A stretch of DNA of 64,000 nucleotides from Phymatolithon calcareum. Taxonomy: Eukaryota > Rhodophyta > Florideophyceae > Hapalidiales. Shown in pieces: positions 55,020 to 64,000 of the stretch. The notes below the pieces were generated by a model that did not search any database, was not told the DNA's origin, and saw nothing but the letters and a program-made list of their open reading frames with translations. Where the stretch lies: contig OZ345381.1 in NCBI GenBank assembly GCA_977006965.1, positions 2,108,001-2,172,000 of the forward strand, written 5' to 3'. The position numbers and the translations under genes were made by a program. Numbering within the stretch: the first letter of the stretch is position 1; each line of letters starts with the position of its first letter.

Positions 55020-56314
55020 TCGGAGAACGGCTGATTCAGTGATGCATGTAGAGATGATCGTCAATATCAGTGATACTGATTATTTTAAATATGTCAAGAT
55101 TCCGGTTGATTAAAGATCTTTGTTGATTAATCAATTAAGATTGGTTATCTTTTATGGGATAAGACAAATGAGCATAGGTTTTGAGGTGTTTCCTAAGATG
55201 AGCTGCCGCCGTGTCACCACATCAGGTGTCACATGGTAACGTTTGTTTGCCAGCCCTGGTCCGCAATGGACCGTTTTTGATGTAATGAAAAAAGGATCAA
55301 ATGTTTCGAACAATCCCTTTCCTGGATAACAGTCGTTTTGTACCGTGCACATCCATGAATGGTACATGGTTAGTGTTAAACAAAGGGGACGTACACTAAA
55401 CAATAGGGCTCAACCACGACTCAGTCTTTTCAACACTCGAGATACTGCGAATCCAAATGATGTCCGCCACAGCCATCATCGCACTCTATGTTGGTGCTCT
55501 TTCGCCTTCCAAGGCAGTTCTGAAAGCAGCGGAATGCACCCATGCTGCAGTAAATGGGTATGAGTTTTGAATGCAAACATCGAATGCAAAGGTTTTTGCA
55601 GCTATTTGCAGGTCCCGAAAGTGATGACATTCGTCATGAATGCCGACGATGTCGGCAAAACGAAATGAATGACTTGAGAAGTCGGGGGAGTACACCGATG
55701 TGAAATGAAATGAATACAACAGGAAGATGCTACGCTGGGAACCCACCGAAGATATCGTCGTTATCGCAGCGAAGAGAGGCAACTGAGGTTGATTGCTTGG
55801 ATAGATCGCCAAGTGAAGCAGGGTGGACACAAGAAGTAGGCGTCCTAGATTATTAATGTGTGTGTTCTGGGCAGGGCTTGCTGCAAGAGTATTTTTATTG
55901 ATTAGTGAGGACAGTGCAATAGCAATAACAGTGACGGGGACTTTTTGCAATAAGAATTGTAATAGAAGATGACCGATAATATGAAGGCAATATCGAAAGT
56001 CTGCTTCACATTCAGGATATGCGTCTGCGAATACCAGTCAACCTATTTGCAACACGTATTGCAATAAGGTCAGACTCTTACAATAGCGCTCCAATAGAAA
56101 TCTACTGCAATATATTGGCAATGCAGTATATTGGATGCCAGCCCTGATTCTGGATTAATGTTCTGGTGTTCTCCTCTTCGGTTGGAAGAAAAAACTGAAC
56201 AGGCTAAAGTGCTAAATCTGAAGCTGGAATGAGGATCTTGAGAGAAAACTATTTGTGTAAGTAGTGGCTGTGCGTGTAAAAGTCACCTCAATAGTTGACC
56301 TGTTTGGCCAACCA
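55020..56314. other. Intergenic stretch containing a small hAT-like element
   Basis: Includes the element at 55872-56146 and a gtgtaagt donor-like sequence at 56254-56261, just before the next ORF. No gene seen. Confidence 0.55.
55872..56146. mobile_element. Short hAT-like non-autonomous element, 275 bp
   Basis: Left end cagggcttgctgcaa and right end, read on the other strand, cagggctggcatccaa. Flanking 8-mers gttctggg and attctgga share ttctgg (6 of 8), compatible with a decayed 8-bp target duplication. The interior is rich in attgcaata motifs, like the other hAT ends in the window. Confidence 0.55.
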
Positions 56315-59026
56315 ATGATACGAGGGAACGGCACTCTCGCATGGCATCATGCAAAAAATCGCGGACCTGTATCATACCTGTCACAGACCCTAGATACGAG
56401 ACTCACAGAGATACTTACTGCTACCGAGAAACGCTGGTTTAACGTGAGAGTCCCAGAAGACAAGATATTCTGGGACTTTACAAGCACTACCATGCCGATC
56501 CCTTATCACGGTGCTGGGCTACGAGAGCGATGGTGGGAAGACGCGGAGGGGAGAAACTACTTCGATGAGCAGATTTTCTCCGAAAGAGTCGACGAGTCTT
56601 ACGACAGCAGGCACTCAGAGAGTGCAGACTGCACAGTCGAGTTCAGGGGTTTTGAACGCCAAGTCCAGTGGAGGTGGGATTCCGAGGGGAATTGGCTGCC
56701 AGCGGCGAGGGTGAGCGACGTTGACCCGATTAACGTGGGAGTCGTGTTCGCCTCTGCAGACGTGGAGCCAACTCCCTTCGCAGACGAAGCGATCGGGGTA
56801 TGGACGACTTTCATCAGCAGGAACGGGACCGTGTTTACAGGGGTTAACAGATGCGCAACCGAAGCGACCGGTGGCGGGGGGGCCTCAATCGAAGGCGACA
56901 GGCCTGTTCCGTGGGATGCCGATATACGCCGAATCCGAGGGACCATCGTGCACACGAAGAAGATCGAGGAGTACAATGTCAACGTCTGCACCGTGGACCG
57001 CAGTGGTAGCTACCTGGATGGCATTGTTTACCTGGCAGCTCATGATGAAAAACGTGCAATCCCGAGAGTCTGGTGGAAAGACACGTACCTCGTTAAGGTG
57101 CTGGCCGACGAACTGTTCTCTCACCTCGACAGCACGGGGCAGGACATAGTCGCGACGGCCGTGGCATCAGTCGGGGAAGCTCGCCCGGAGGAGCTGGAGC
57201 GCAGTAGGGACTGGCTGAGCAGCAGGGGTTACCTTGGAGCAGGGATAAGTGCCCCCGTCGACCGGGCTCCCACGGGCGGTACGAGTTGGATCTGTTATAG
57301 AGGAAGAACAGGCGCGAGACACGGAGAGACCAGGCGAGCACTGGTCGCTACTGGGAAGGAGAGTGATGGTAAGTACTCGATCAGATCACGCATAGGACGG
57401 GACGGGGAAATCACGCTCAGCGTTATTTGTACCGAAGGCAAACCCCGTGGGCACGTGAGCGGTAATGCTTGGATGCTGGAGGCGGCACACCAGTGCAGTG
57501 ACGCGACAAGAGAAGGGGCGGAGTGTGACATCGCTGACCGGAGGATATCGGTGAACGACACGGAGAAAGAGAGGGCGCTCCGGTCACTTGTGTCGGCTGT
57601 CCTGGGCCACAAAGGCGAGATCATCTCAACCCGGGGAAATCGCTGTAGGGATGTGAGAGTTATGTTCAATACAGGACAGCCTGGCAACGTCGTGTTCGGT
57701 CAGGCGGAGGTCGAAGTGAAATGCGTGAAAGGTTACCGCGACAATGTCGAAGTGAAATGGTTAGAAGGTTACCACATACCAGGACCGGAGGAGCACGTAC
57801 CGGTGGAGCACGTACCGATAGATCGTGTACCGGTGGAGCACGTACCGGTGCTTACCGGCATAGGGTTCTGTAAGGGTTTGGCAGGCGCAGTCCGGTCGCC
57901 GGCGGATACGGGGCTAGCCAGAGTTTGCCTAGCTACTCTATTCCGGAGTGCGGTAGATGCGAACGGGCAGGTCGTGAACTGTAGAGCGATTGACACCTTA
58001 GCTGAATTAGTGGGGAGTTGGAAAATTCGCAGGACTAAGGACCAGAAGGTGAAAGGTAATCCACTGATGCTTTCGGGAAATGTGGCGTTTGTCCGTGAAG
58101 GAGCCACACGCGGCGAGTTTGACGCATTAGAGTGGACCGTGTGGATTGAGAAAGTCCCCAATGGCGTGCGCAAGGAAAATTCGCTAACGCTGTGCTGGAG
58201 CTACCTAGAGTACAACCATTCAGGTGAACAGGTCCTGAGAAACGTGCTTCGTGCAAGAGGGGACAGAGTCCTCAAGGCCCTTCCCCAGAGAGCATTTACA
58301 AGCGGCGGCAAGGACTCGCTCAGAGTGATGTCTAACGTGTCTAGGATTAGTGCATTCCAGCTGGGGATGCTGCTGAGTCGCACAGGATCTCTAGTGAAGG
58401 GGAAAGGTTGCTCCCGGACTGGACCCAGCTGGGCGACTGCCTACAAGTACCCGGATAGCCTCAAGGTTGAGCCTGGTGACAGAGTGGCCGCTATGAGAGA
58501 GATGGGAGCAGCCTACATCCTCCACCACGGTTCCGGTGACCGATCAGGACCGTGGGATGTGCCGAGCACTGAGGTATTCGAGATGCTAGTAGCAAGGGCG
58601 AAAAAGGCCGGTGCCGGGAAGATAGTGGCGCGGATGAAGAGGCTAGGAGGTGAAGTGGCTCGCATCATAACGTTGGAGTACGAGAAGGGACCAGCCGGGA
58701 GTAGACTGTACATACCGCCTCGTAACGGTCCGGAAGACAGGCCGGGAAATGGAACCATCCATCCCGGAAAGCAACCCTTCGAGACTCATCAGCCGCCGCC
58801 ACTTGAACAGGCAGCTAAGGGCGGAAAGGGAGAGTGGCCGGATAACGTCGCCGCCAATGTGGAGCCGGTGGGCCATAGAGATGCTGTGGGGGGACCCGAT
58901 GCGAGAGCTGTGCCCGAAACAGTGCAAGTTCGAAACGGCGGGGCCGATGCAGTCGAGACCGGCTTTGAAAACACAGACACCCGCGAAAAAGCCCGCAAGA
59001 GTAATACTCAGGCGTCGCTGCTTTGA
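56315..59026 (+). CDS. Large uncharacterised protein, 903 residues
   Basis: The first ATG of a 920-codon open frame is at 56315; the frame itself opens at a GTG (56264) right after a TAA. No family was recognised. Residues 1-500 are mixed alpha/beta with many Trp and charged residues (RERWWEDAEGRNYFDE, VWWKDTYLVKVLADELF). At about 491-512 there is a pentapeptide repeat of the type EHVPV/IDRVP from a 15-bp tandem repeat. A second globular-looking part follows (SGNVAFVREGATRGEFDALE, WATAYKYPDSLKVEPGD) and then a Pro/Gly-rich, probably disordered tail. No signal peptide, membrane helix or known catalytic motif is visible. It is GC-richer than its flanks and free of stops over 2.7 kb, so it is probably under selection. 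The real start may lie in an upstream exon. Confidence 0.7.
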   Translation: MIRGNGTLAWHHAKNRGPVSYLSQTLDTRLTEILTATEKRWFNVRVPEDKIFWDFTSTTMPIPYHGAGLRERWWEDAEGRNYFDEQIFSERVDESYDSRHSESADCTVEFRGFERQVQWRWDSEGNWLPAARVSDVDPINVGVVFASADVEPTPFADEAIGVWTTFISRNGTVFTGVNRCATEATGGGGASIEGDRPVPWDADIRRIRGTIVHTKKIEEYNVNVCTVDRSGSYLDGIVYLAAHDEKRAIPRVWWKDTYLVKVLADELFSHLDSTGQDIVATAVASVGEARPEELERSRDWLSSRGYLGAGISAPVDRAPTGGTSWICYRGRTGARHGETRRALVATGKESDGKYSIRSRIGRDGEITLSVICTEGKPRGHVSGNAWMLEAAHQCSDATREGAECDIADRRISVNDTEKERALRSLVSAVLGHKGEIISTRGNRCRDVRVMFNTGQPGNVVFGQAEVEVKCVKGYRDNVEVKWLEGYHIPGPEEHVPVEHVPIDRVPVEHVPVLTGIGFCKGLAGAVRSPADTGLARVCLATLFRSAVDANGQVVNCRAIDTLAELVGSWKIRRTKDQKVKGNPLMLSGNVAFVREGATRGEFDALEWTVWIEKVPNGVRKENSLTLCWSYLEYNHSGEQVLRNVLRARGDRVLKALPQRAFTSGGKDSLRVMSNVSRISAFQLGMLLSRTGSLVKGKGCSRTGPSWATAYKYPDSLKVEPGDRVAAMREMGAAYILHHGSGDRSGPWDVPSTEVFEMLVARAKKAGAGKIVARMKRLGGEVARIITLEYEKGPAGSRLYIPPRNGPEDRPGNGTIHPGKQPFETHQPPPLEQAAKGGKGEWPDNVAANVEPVGHRDAVGGPDARAVPETVQVRNGGADAVETGFENTDTREKARKSNTQASLL
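57787..57852 (+). repeat. 15-bp coding tandem repeat, four units
   Basis: Units of the type gagcacgtaccggtg encode (E/D)(H/R)VP(V/I) in the orphan ORF. The third unit is diverged (gatcgtgtaccggtg). Confidence 0.85.
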
Positions 59027-59945
59027 CTGTTTCAGCGTATTCCAGGGCAATGAACGGAAATCGTGATGCTCGACGTGTTATCTGGTACCAAACGCGAACC
59101 GGCTCAACCCTCCGTCGCACGAATAGGTAGCTTGGAACGGCTGCGTGAGGTAATGTTCCTGGATCCAGCGCGCCCAGGGGATGTAGTACGATGCAGCAAA
59201 TAGAGGACAGAACGAGGTAAGCCAACGGTTTCCATCCATAGATCGTTGCGTGTACAACTATAATGGCGATCCAATTGATGCTGAACCAGGCGGTATCCGA
59301 TGCTTTGGGGATGCGATTCGTTTAGAATGCAGTTCGTAATGCCTGCGCCCAGACAAACAATAACCAGAGTGATTTGCGCACAGATATATGATCCACAAGC
59401 TTCGGCTCGAACTCGGATGGAACGTCCTGATCCTGCAGTGTTTTCCACACACTATGTCGTTCATTGGTAGGGTGTGTACGGTTGAGTTCGATGTGATGCA
59501 AAACATGGTAGTATCGGAACCTCAAAGCAGAACGAAACCCATGTGGGATGTTGCCGATAGGAAGGACGGCGAGGTTCATGCGTATACTTGAAAACGAGGT
59601 TCTGCATCCCCTCATGGATCATCAACAATGGCGCCAATGGAGAATATGACGAGAAGAGATATCCACGATGGCGTAGACCGAGTCAATACAACTGCCATCG
59701 CGAGCTGAAAAACATACAGGGTTGCCGCGATATATTCCAAAAAGATATACGACCTCGGGAAGGGCGGTGCGAATTTCCGGGTGACGGTCACGACGAGAAT
59801 GTTTTGTGGCGGTTTTCATCTCTACCACTGCCTCGGATTCCTCTAGTCGAAAATAGGGCGCCGCGGGCAAGTGGCTCCACGCAGAGGTCTGCATCAGTTC
59901 TCTGCGCCCCCTTCTAGGAATGAGCATTGATATTCGAGTATCAAC

Positions 59946-60294
59946 TAGACATGAATATCCCGAACGGACCTCGAGAGGGGTAGGGCATGCCCTCTTTGCC
60001 GCGCCGGGACTTCGGAGAGGGCCTGAGAGGGCCTCCAGAAAACTGGACAAATAGAGGGCTTTTTGAAGCCCTCGGAAGGGCCTATTTGGGCTCAAATAGA
60101 AAACGTATGATACATTATACACGTGGCACAAAATTGCACACGACACGACCGCAAAATCGTGACACACGTGTACAATTTATCATAAGCCCTGGGGAGGGGT
60201 CCAAGAAAATCCGAGAGGAGAGGGCCTCTCCAGGAAAATGAGGCCCTCAGAGGGCTTTATTCAGGGAAGGGCCCGATCGGGGTGTTCATGTCTA
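59946..60294. mobile_element. Intact-looking hAT-type MITE, 349 bp
   Basis: Terminal inverted repeats of about 25 bp start tagacatgaa at both ends (about 21 of 25 identical, including ccgatcgg-like subterminal bases). An exact 8-bp target duplication gtatcaac flanks it (59938-59945 and 60295-60302). The interior is GC-rich with repeated agggcc blocks and has no coding capacity. Confidence 0.92.
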
Positions 60295-61002
60295 GTATCA
60301 ACTGAACAGTTGACTATCAGGCTCCTTTTTCCAATATCGCACTGGGGTAGCGCACCGGTGCCTAAAAACGCTGGAGGATTGTGCCAGTGGGGCAGCTGAT
60401 TTTTGCCGGGCCAGAAAATAACTCTATCTATTGGCAAAATGAAATCTAAGAGAGCCGTTGGGGCTGGACAAGTTCCATACATGACCGCTTATTATGCCGT
60501 GGTTTGTTACATACAGTAACCCGCCCGTGATGGGCCTTTGCTCGGTGAACACGCTACGTCATGGATGCGAAAGCCACATGGAGACTCTCCGTTGGATGAG
60601 CCCATTTTTGAGTAACAAAATAGCTGTGAAACGCGATTTTGTGCTGCGAAAATTTTTGAATCTCTACACATTAAGTGCACCACGGGTGGACAAAGCTGAC
60701 TTTGGAATAGGCTAAGACGCGAAGACAGTGTAGACAGAAATTTGTGCTGGATTTGCCGCCATCCAAAAAATGAGGGAAAGTTTGCTGTCTTCGCGAAAAG
60801 ATAGGGCAGACAGACTATGATTAGCAAAACAATTTCGTAAAAGATGGAAAAAACAAGAATTGTAAAGGATATTTTCGGGCTGCGGCACCTTCTATCACTA
60901 TAAATGGGCATAAGGTACGAACGGACCTAGAAACTGGACCGTGGCCGAAGTGCTGACAGATATGATCGATATCATTATACTACAGGTGCCTCGTCGTCAT
61001 TT

Positions 61003-61046
61003 TAGTAAATACAGCAAACTACGTGGTCATTTTAGTAATTTCCTCT
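61003..61046 (+). repeat. Dispersed repeat, copy 2
   Basis: Similar to 3139-3182 over 44 bp. Internally it has two direct copies of gtcattttagtaa, the first starting about 10 bp earlier. Confidence 0.5.
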
Positions 61047-61773
61047 TAAATATTTTCTACTAAATATGCATTAAATTGAAGGAACGACGTTTTAAAAACC
61101 TAAAGAAATATTTGGCCATTACCATATAGATACATACATTTGAAAGAACAAATATTAGTCATATGTTCGAAACAACTCGAATATATCCGTTTTTATATAT
61201 GCCAGATATTAAAACGGCAAATATTCCACCACCAAGTCCCAAGCATTCAAGTTCGACTGAATTCCTTGAAGGAGACCATGTAATCTACTAGATGGAACAA
61301 GAAATATGCCGTAACTGAATCGTGAAGAGCAGAAATATGGCGCTCAAGATTTCGAATATTCGCCAATTTCGTCATACATATGAAATCTGCAGTCTCTCCA
61401 GTTCTTAAGAAATCACAAACTACATCATATTTTCTACTTCAAGTCATTCTGTCTCTACTCCTCTCTCTGGCTTGTTTCGTAGGAGTTAGAATTATAATTA
61501 TATACACTAGGGGAGAAAAATAATGTCATAAACATAGCTAGCGGTGTGCGTGGTATGGTTAGGCGACCTCTCAAAATTACAGTTCAGGAACTGCGCGGCT
61601 ATGACTTAACAAACTGGCCTGTATTCTGGCCCATTGAAACGAATGGCTTATTCAGGGGTTGAGTTAGCCGGTGGGAGTACTATATTCACAATAAGACTCT
61701 TAGATTCTTTACTTATTTTCAATCGTTGGTTTCTTCTCCCCCCTCCGGTCCGCTAGTCGGTATCCGGGTGGAG

Positions 61774-61781
61774 CTTATATA
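61774..61781 (-). promoter_or_regulatory. TATA box in the LTR
   Basis: Minus-strand TATATAAG, about 90 bp downstream of the heat-shock-like motif array and in the U3-to-R position. Confidence 0.6.
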
Positions 61782-61869
61782 GACATTCCATATTTTCTAT
61801 ATCATAACATATACGCACGAAAATGGCACATTCACATTTTCGGGGTCTACCTAGAAAGCTCTAGTAGGT

Positions 61870-61985
61870 TTCTAGAAGTTTCCAGAGAGTTCTATTTCAT
61901 GTTCCAGATGTTTCTGGAAAGTTCGAATAGTTTCTAGATGCTTCTACAAGTTTCTACAAGTTTCTAACAGGGTTCCAGATCTTTC
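61870..61985 (-). promoter_or_regulatory. Array of heat-shock-element-like motifs in LTR U3
   Basis: At 61870-61892 five alternating units sit in perfect 5-bp phase: TTC, GAA, TTC, GAg, TTC. At 61902-61924 there is TTC, GAt, TTC, GAA, TTC. TTC then recurs every 10 bp to 61962, with partial GAA-like matches between. Heat shock factors bind alternating nGAAn units of this kind. Confidence 0.7.
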
Positions 61986-62153
61986 TAAAAGGATCAATAT
62001 AAAAATAGATCTAGAGCATTTTCGATCAACTTACAGTACATTACAAATTACAGCTCCCTACAATACAGAAATACGTGAGTATATCATACAGCTGTATGCG
62101 TTTGTTACACTATTCTCAACCTCCTCCTGTTGACGTCCTCGTCAACCTTAAAA

Positions 62154-63998
62154 TTAAACTTCCTCATCATCGTAAAGATGGTTAAGGATATTGTTTTTCT
62201 TAATATATTCCAAAAACACTAACGTTATAGTTCCATCTTTGTCCACGAAATCTCTTGCTGGCTGCCACTCTGCATCGTGAGTTGGCATTCCTTTCATTAG
62301 TGTGAGGAACTGGTATCCTTTTCCTCTCTTTCTATGTCTTAGAATTGCTTCGACAACGAACTCATCCCCTTCAACAGCTGGTACTGTGTCTGGCCTTATC
62401 GATACGGAAGATGATATATCATTCGGCTGCTCTATATACGGCGTCGTATGAATAATATGCACAACATCATGGATTTTGAAATGACTTGGCAGCTCCAATT
62501 TAACAGCATTCTTTCCAATAAGTTTGTTCACCACAAACGGACCAAATTTCTTTGCCGTTAATTTATCTGATGTTTGCGATTTTGCGTATGCATCCGTAAA
62601 CAAACTTTTATTTATCCATAGCCTATCACCAACTTGATATGAATGTGGCTTATATGACTTTCCTGCTTGAGCGCTTTGTCGAGCTTTCGATACTCGGTAC
62701 GAGTACCTTACGTCTTGGAGAGATTCTCTCATTCGATCTTTAAACTCACGTACTGTCTCTACCTGGCATTCGATGCCCGTCAATATATCAATGGGAGACT
62801 TTGGAGCCCATCCTAGGTCAACTTCAAATGGAGATGCACCTAGATCATCACTGATCGCTGAATTGTAGCCAAATTCTGCAGAAGGTAATAAATCATCCCA
62901 ATCATCTTGATGATATGAACAATAGCATCGTAGATAATTCTCAACCATCCTGTTCATTACTTCTGAGGCACCATCTGTCTGAGGGTGGCGACTTGACGAC
63001 ATCTTGAGCTTTATTCCACACAATGACATCAAGCGATTCCAAAATTTAGACGTGAACTTAGGATCTCTGTCCGAGACTATACTGTCTGGAAATCCATGAT
63101 ATTTAAATATATTGGAATAGAATGAGTTAGCGACATCAACTGCTGTATCAATTGTCTTTGATGGTATAAAATGAACTCTTCTTGATAAACGGTCTACCCA
63201 TGTTGTACTGCAATCGTAGCCCTTCTTCGTTTTTGGAAGACTGACAATAAAATCTATTGCCAGCGATCCCCACCTTCTTTCAGGGACTTCCAAGGAACTT
63301 GGTTCCGTCAGTTTCTTTCCTCCGTGATCCTTCTTCTGCTGACAAGTCACACATCCTTGAACATAACGTTTGACATCCCTACTCTTATGCCTCCCATGAA
63401 ACTTCTGCAACCTTCCCAATGTCTTAGAAAACCCAAAATGGCCACCAACTTTCGAATCATGAGCCATTTCCATAATATTTGAGATTGATTTCCGAGGAAC
63501 ACAAAGCCTGCCCTCATACAGCAGTCTAGTTCCATCACGTTGAAACAGCGGAATCATCTTTCTGATTTGAGCCCTCTTTACAGGGTCCTCGATTTCTTCT
63601 CCATTCATGGATCTAATAATTTGCCCGAAAAACACGTCTTCCTCATACCTTCCTATTACTGATTCGATATCAACAAATGGAATTTCTAGTGTGTTAAACG
63701 CAACATGTGGTGCTCTGGACAATACATCCCCTAGGACAATAATCTTTCCGGGCTTTAATGTAATCGGAAAAATTCCGAAATTTCCAAGTGTCTCCAACCA
63801 CCTTGCCTCTTTTCGACTCATCTTTGGCTTCGAGAAAAAGTACTTAAGAACCTGGTTGTCAGTAAAAATCTCAAAGCTTGATCCCTGTAAATAACATCTG
63901 AATCTCTGCAAGAAATATATGAGTCCTAAGAGCTCTCGATCATTCGCTGAATAATCTTGTTCAGTTGGACTTAACTTCTTTGAGAAGAATGCTATCAC
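62154..63998 (-). CDS. Ty3/gypsy pol polyprotein, 3' part (RNase H, integrase, chromodomain)
   Basis: Open from the right edge, so the 5' part (protease, RT) lies outside. RNase H comes first (FFSKKLSPTEQDYSANDREL, FEIFTDNQVLKYF). Integrase follows with the HHCC zinc region (GGHFGFSKTL ... CVTCQQKK) and the DDE triad: Asp in LAIDFI, Asp in VSDRDPKF, Glu in TDGASEVMN. At the C-terminus (EFVVEAILRHRKRGKGYQF ... AEWQPARDFV) a chromodomain-like fold is visible. No stop or frameshift in 614 codons, so this copy may be intact and recently active. Role: reverse transcription and chromatin-guided integration. Confidence 0.93.
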   Translation of the reverse strand: MIAFFSKKLSPTEQDYSANDRELLGLIYFLQRFRCYLQGSSFEIFTDNQVLKYFFSKPKMSRKEARWLETLGNFGIFPITLKPGKIIVLGDVLSRAPHVAFNTLEIPFVDIESVIGRYEEDVFFGQIIRSMNGEEIEDPVKRAQIRKMIPLFQRDGTRLLYEGRLCVPRKSISNIMEMAHDSKVGGHFGFSKTLGRLQKFHGRHKSRDVKRYVQGCVTCQQKKDHGGKKLTEPSSLEVPERRWGSLAIDFIVSLPKTKKGYDCSTTWVDRLSRRVHFIPSKTIDTAVDVANSFYSNIFKYHGFPDSIVSDRDPKFTSKFWNRLMSLCGIKLKMSSSRHPQTDGASEVMNRMVENYLRCYCSYHQDDWDDLLPSAEFGYNSAISDDLGASPFEVDLGWAPKSPIDILTGIECQVETVREFKDRMRESLQDVRYSYRVSKARQSAQAGKSYKPHSYQVGDRLWINKSLFTDAYAKSQTSDKLTAKKFGPFVVNKLIGKNAVKLELPSHFKIHDVVHIIHTTPYIEQPNDISSSVSIRPDTVPAVEGDEFVVEAILRHRKRGKGYQFLTLMKGMPTHDAEWQPARDFVDKDGTITLVFLEYIKKNNILNHLYDDEEV

Positions 63999-64000
63999 TC

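Larger units (their letters stand above)
59027..62118. other. Intergenic and LTR stretch, no host gene supported
   Basis: Contains the hAT element at 59946-60294, the dispersed repeat at 61003-61046, and the LTR of the right-end gypsy element. ORFs here are short and without recognisable content. Confidence 0.6.
61545..62118 (-). repeat. Probable 3' LTR of the right-end gypsy element
   Basis: On the minus strand the pol stop is followed by a purine tract (aacaggaggagg), the usual polypurine tract, then TTGAGAATAG as the LTR start near 62118. A U3-like region, a TATA box (61774-61781) and a transcribed-looking region follow in the right order. The far end near 61545 is a guess because no second copy is in the window. 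Confidence 0.6.

Overview
The window is eukaryotic nuclear DNA. Compact genes of 270 to 900 codons, mostly without visible introns, sit in small islands separated by long AT-richer stretches packed with transposable elements. A 3-isopropylmalate dehydrogenase with an N-terminal extension that looks like a plastid transit peptide, and a RUS/DUF647 protein with a similar N-terminus, point to a photosynthetic eukaryote. The intron-poor genes and the mixture of Ty3/gypsy, tyrosine-recombinase retrotransposon, hAT, pogo and Harbinger elements fit a multicellular red alga (Chondrus-like) best. That placement is inference, not proof.

Layout. Bases 1-1.1 kb carry the 3' end of a gypsy chromovirus and a likely LTR. 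Bases 3.1-10.1 kb are a composite: a Harbinger-type transposase reading frame with two in-frame TAG stops, a convergent second ORF with 90-bp tandem repeats, and a pogo-like element inserted next to them. Bases 13.0-17.8 kb hold a degenerate tyrosine-recombinase retrotransposon on the minus strand. Bases 19.1-23.9 kb hold an unidentified decayed ORF interrupted by a hAT element that itself contains a second hAT insertion, then another hAT remnant and a LINE-like fragment.

Bases 24.3-30.2 kb are a gene island: two divergent WD40/EDC4-like genes and 3-isopropylmalate dehydrogenase. Bases 33.5-42.6 kb are a second island: a C2H2 zinc-finger protein, a PHD/C5HCH zinc-binding protein, a RUS protein and a coiled-coil protein. 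Bases 44.5-48.2 kb hold a head-to-head GH17 beta-1,3-glucanase and thaumatin-like protein, both of pathogenesis-related type. A bZIP-like protein (52.4-55.0 kb) and a large unrecognised ORF (56.3-59.0 kb) follow. The right end is the 3' half of a gypsy element on the minus strand.

The most notable signals are these: an array of heat-shock-element-like motifs in the U3 of the gypsy LTR at 61.87-61.99 kb; several hAT-type insertions with readable 8-bp target duplications; a cluster of three consecutive hairpins at 43.48-43.62 kb; the paired glucanase and thaumatin-like genes; a bZIP whose two hallmark basic residues are replaced; and the 903-residue orphan. No rRNA, CRISPR array or convincing tRNA was seen.
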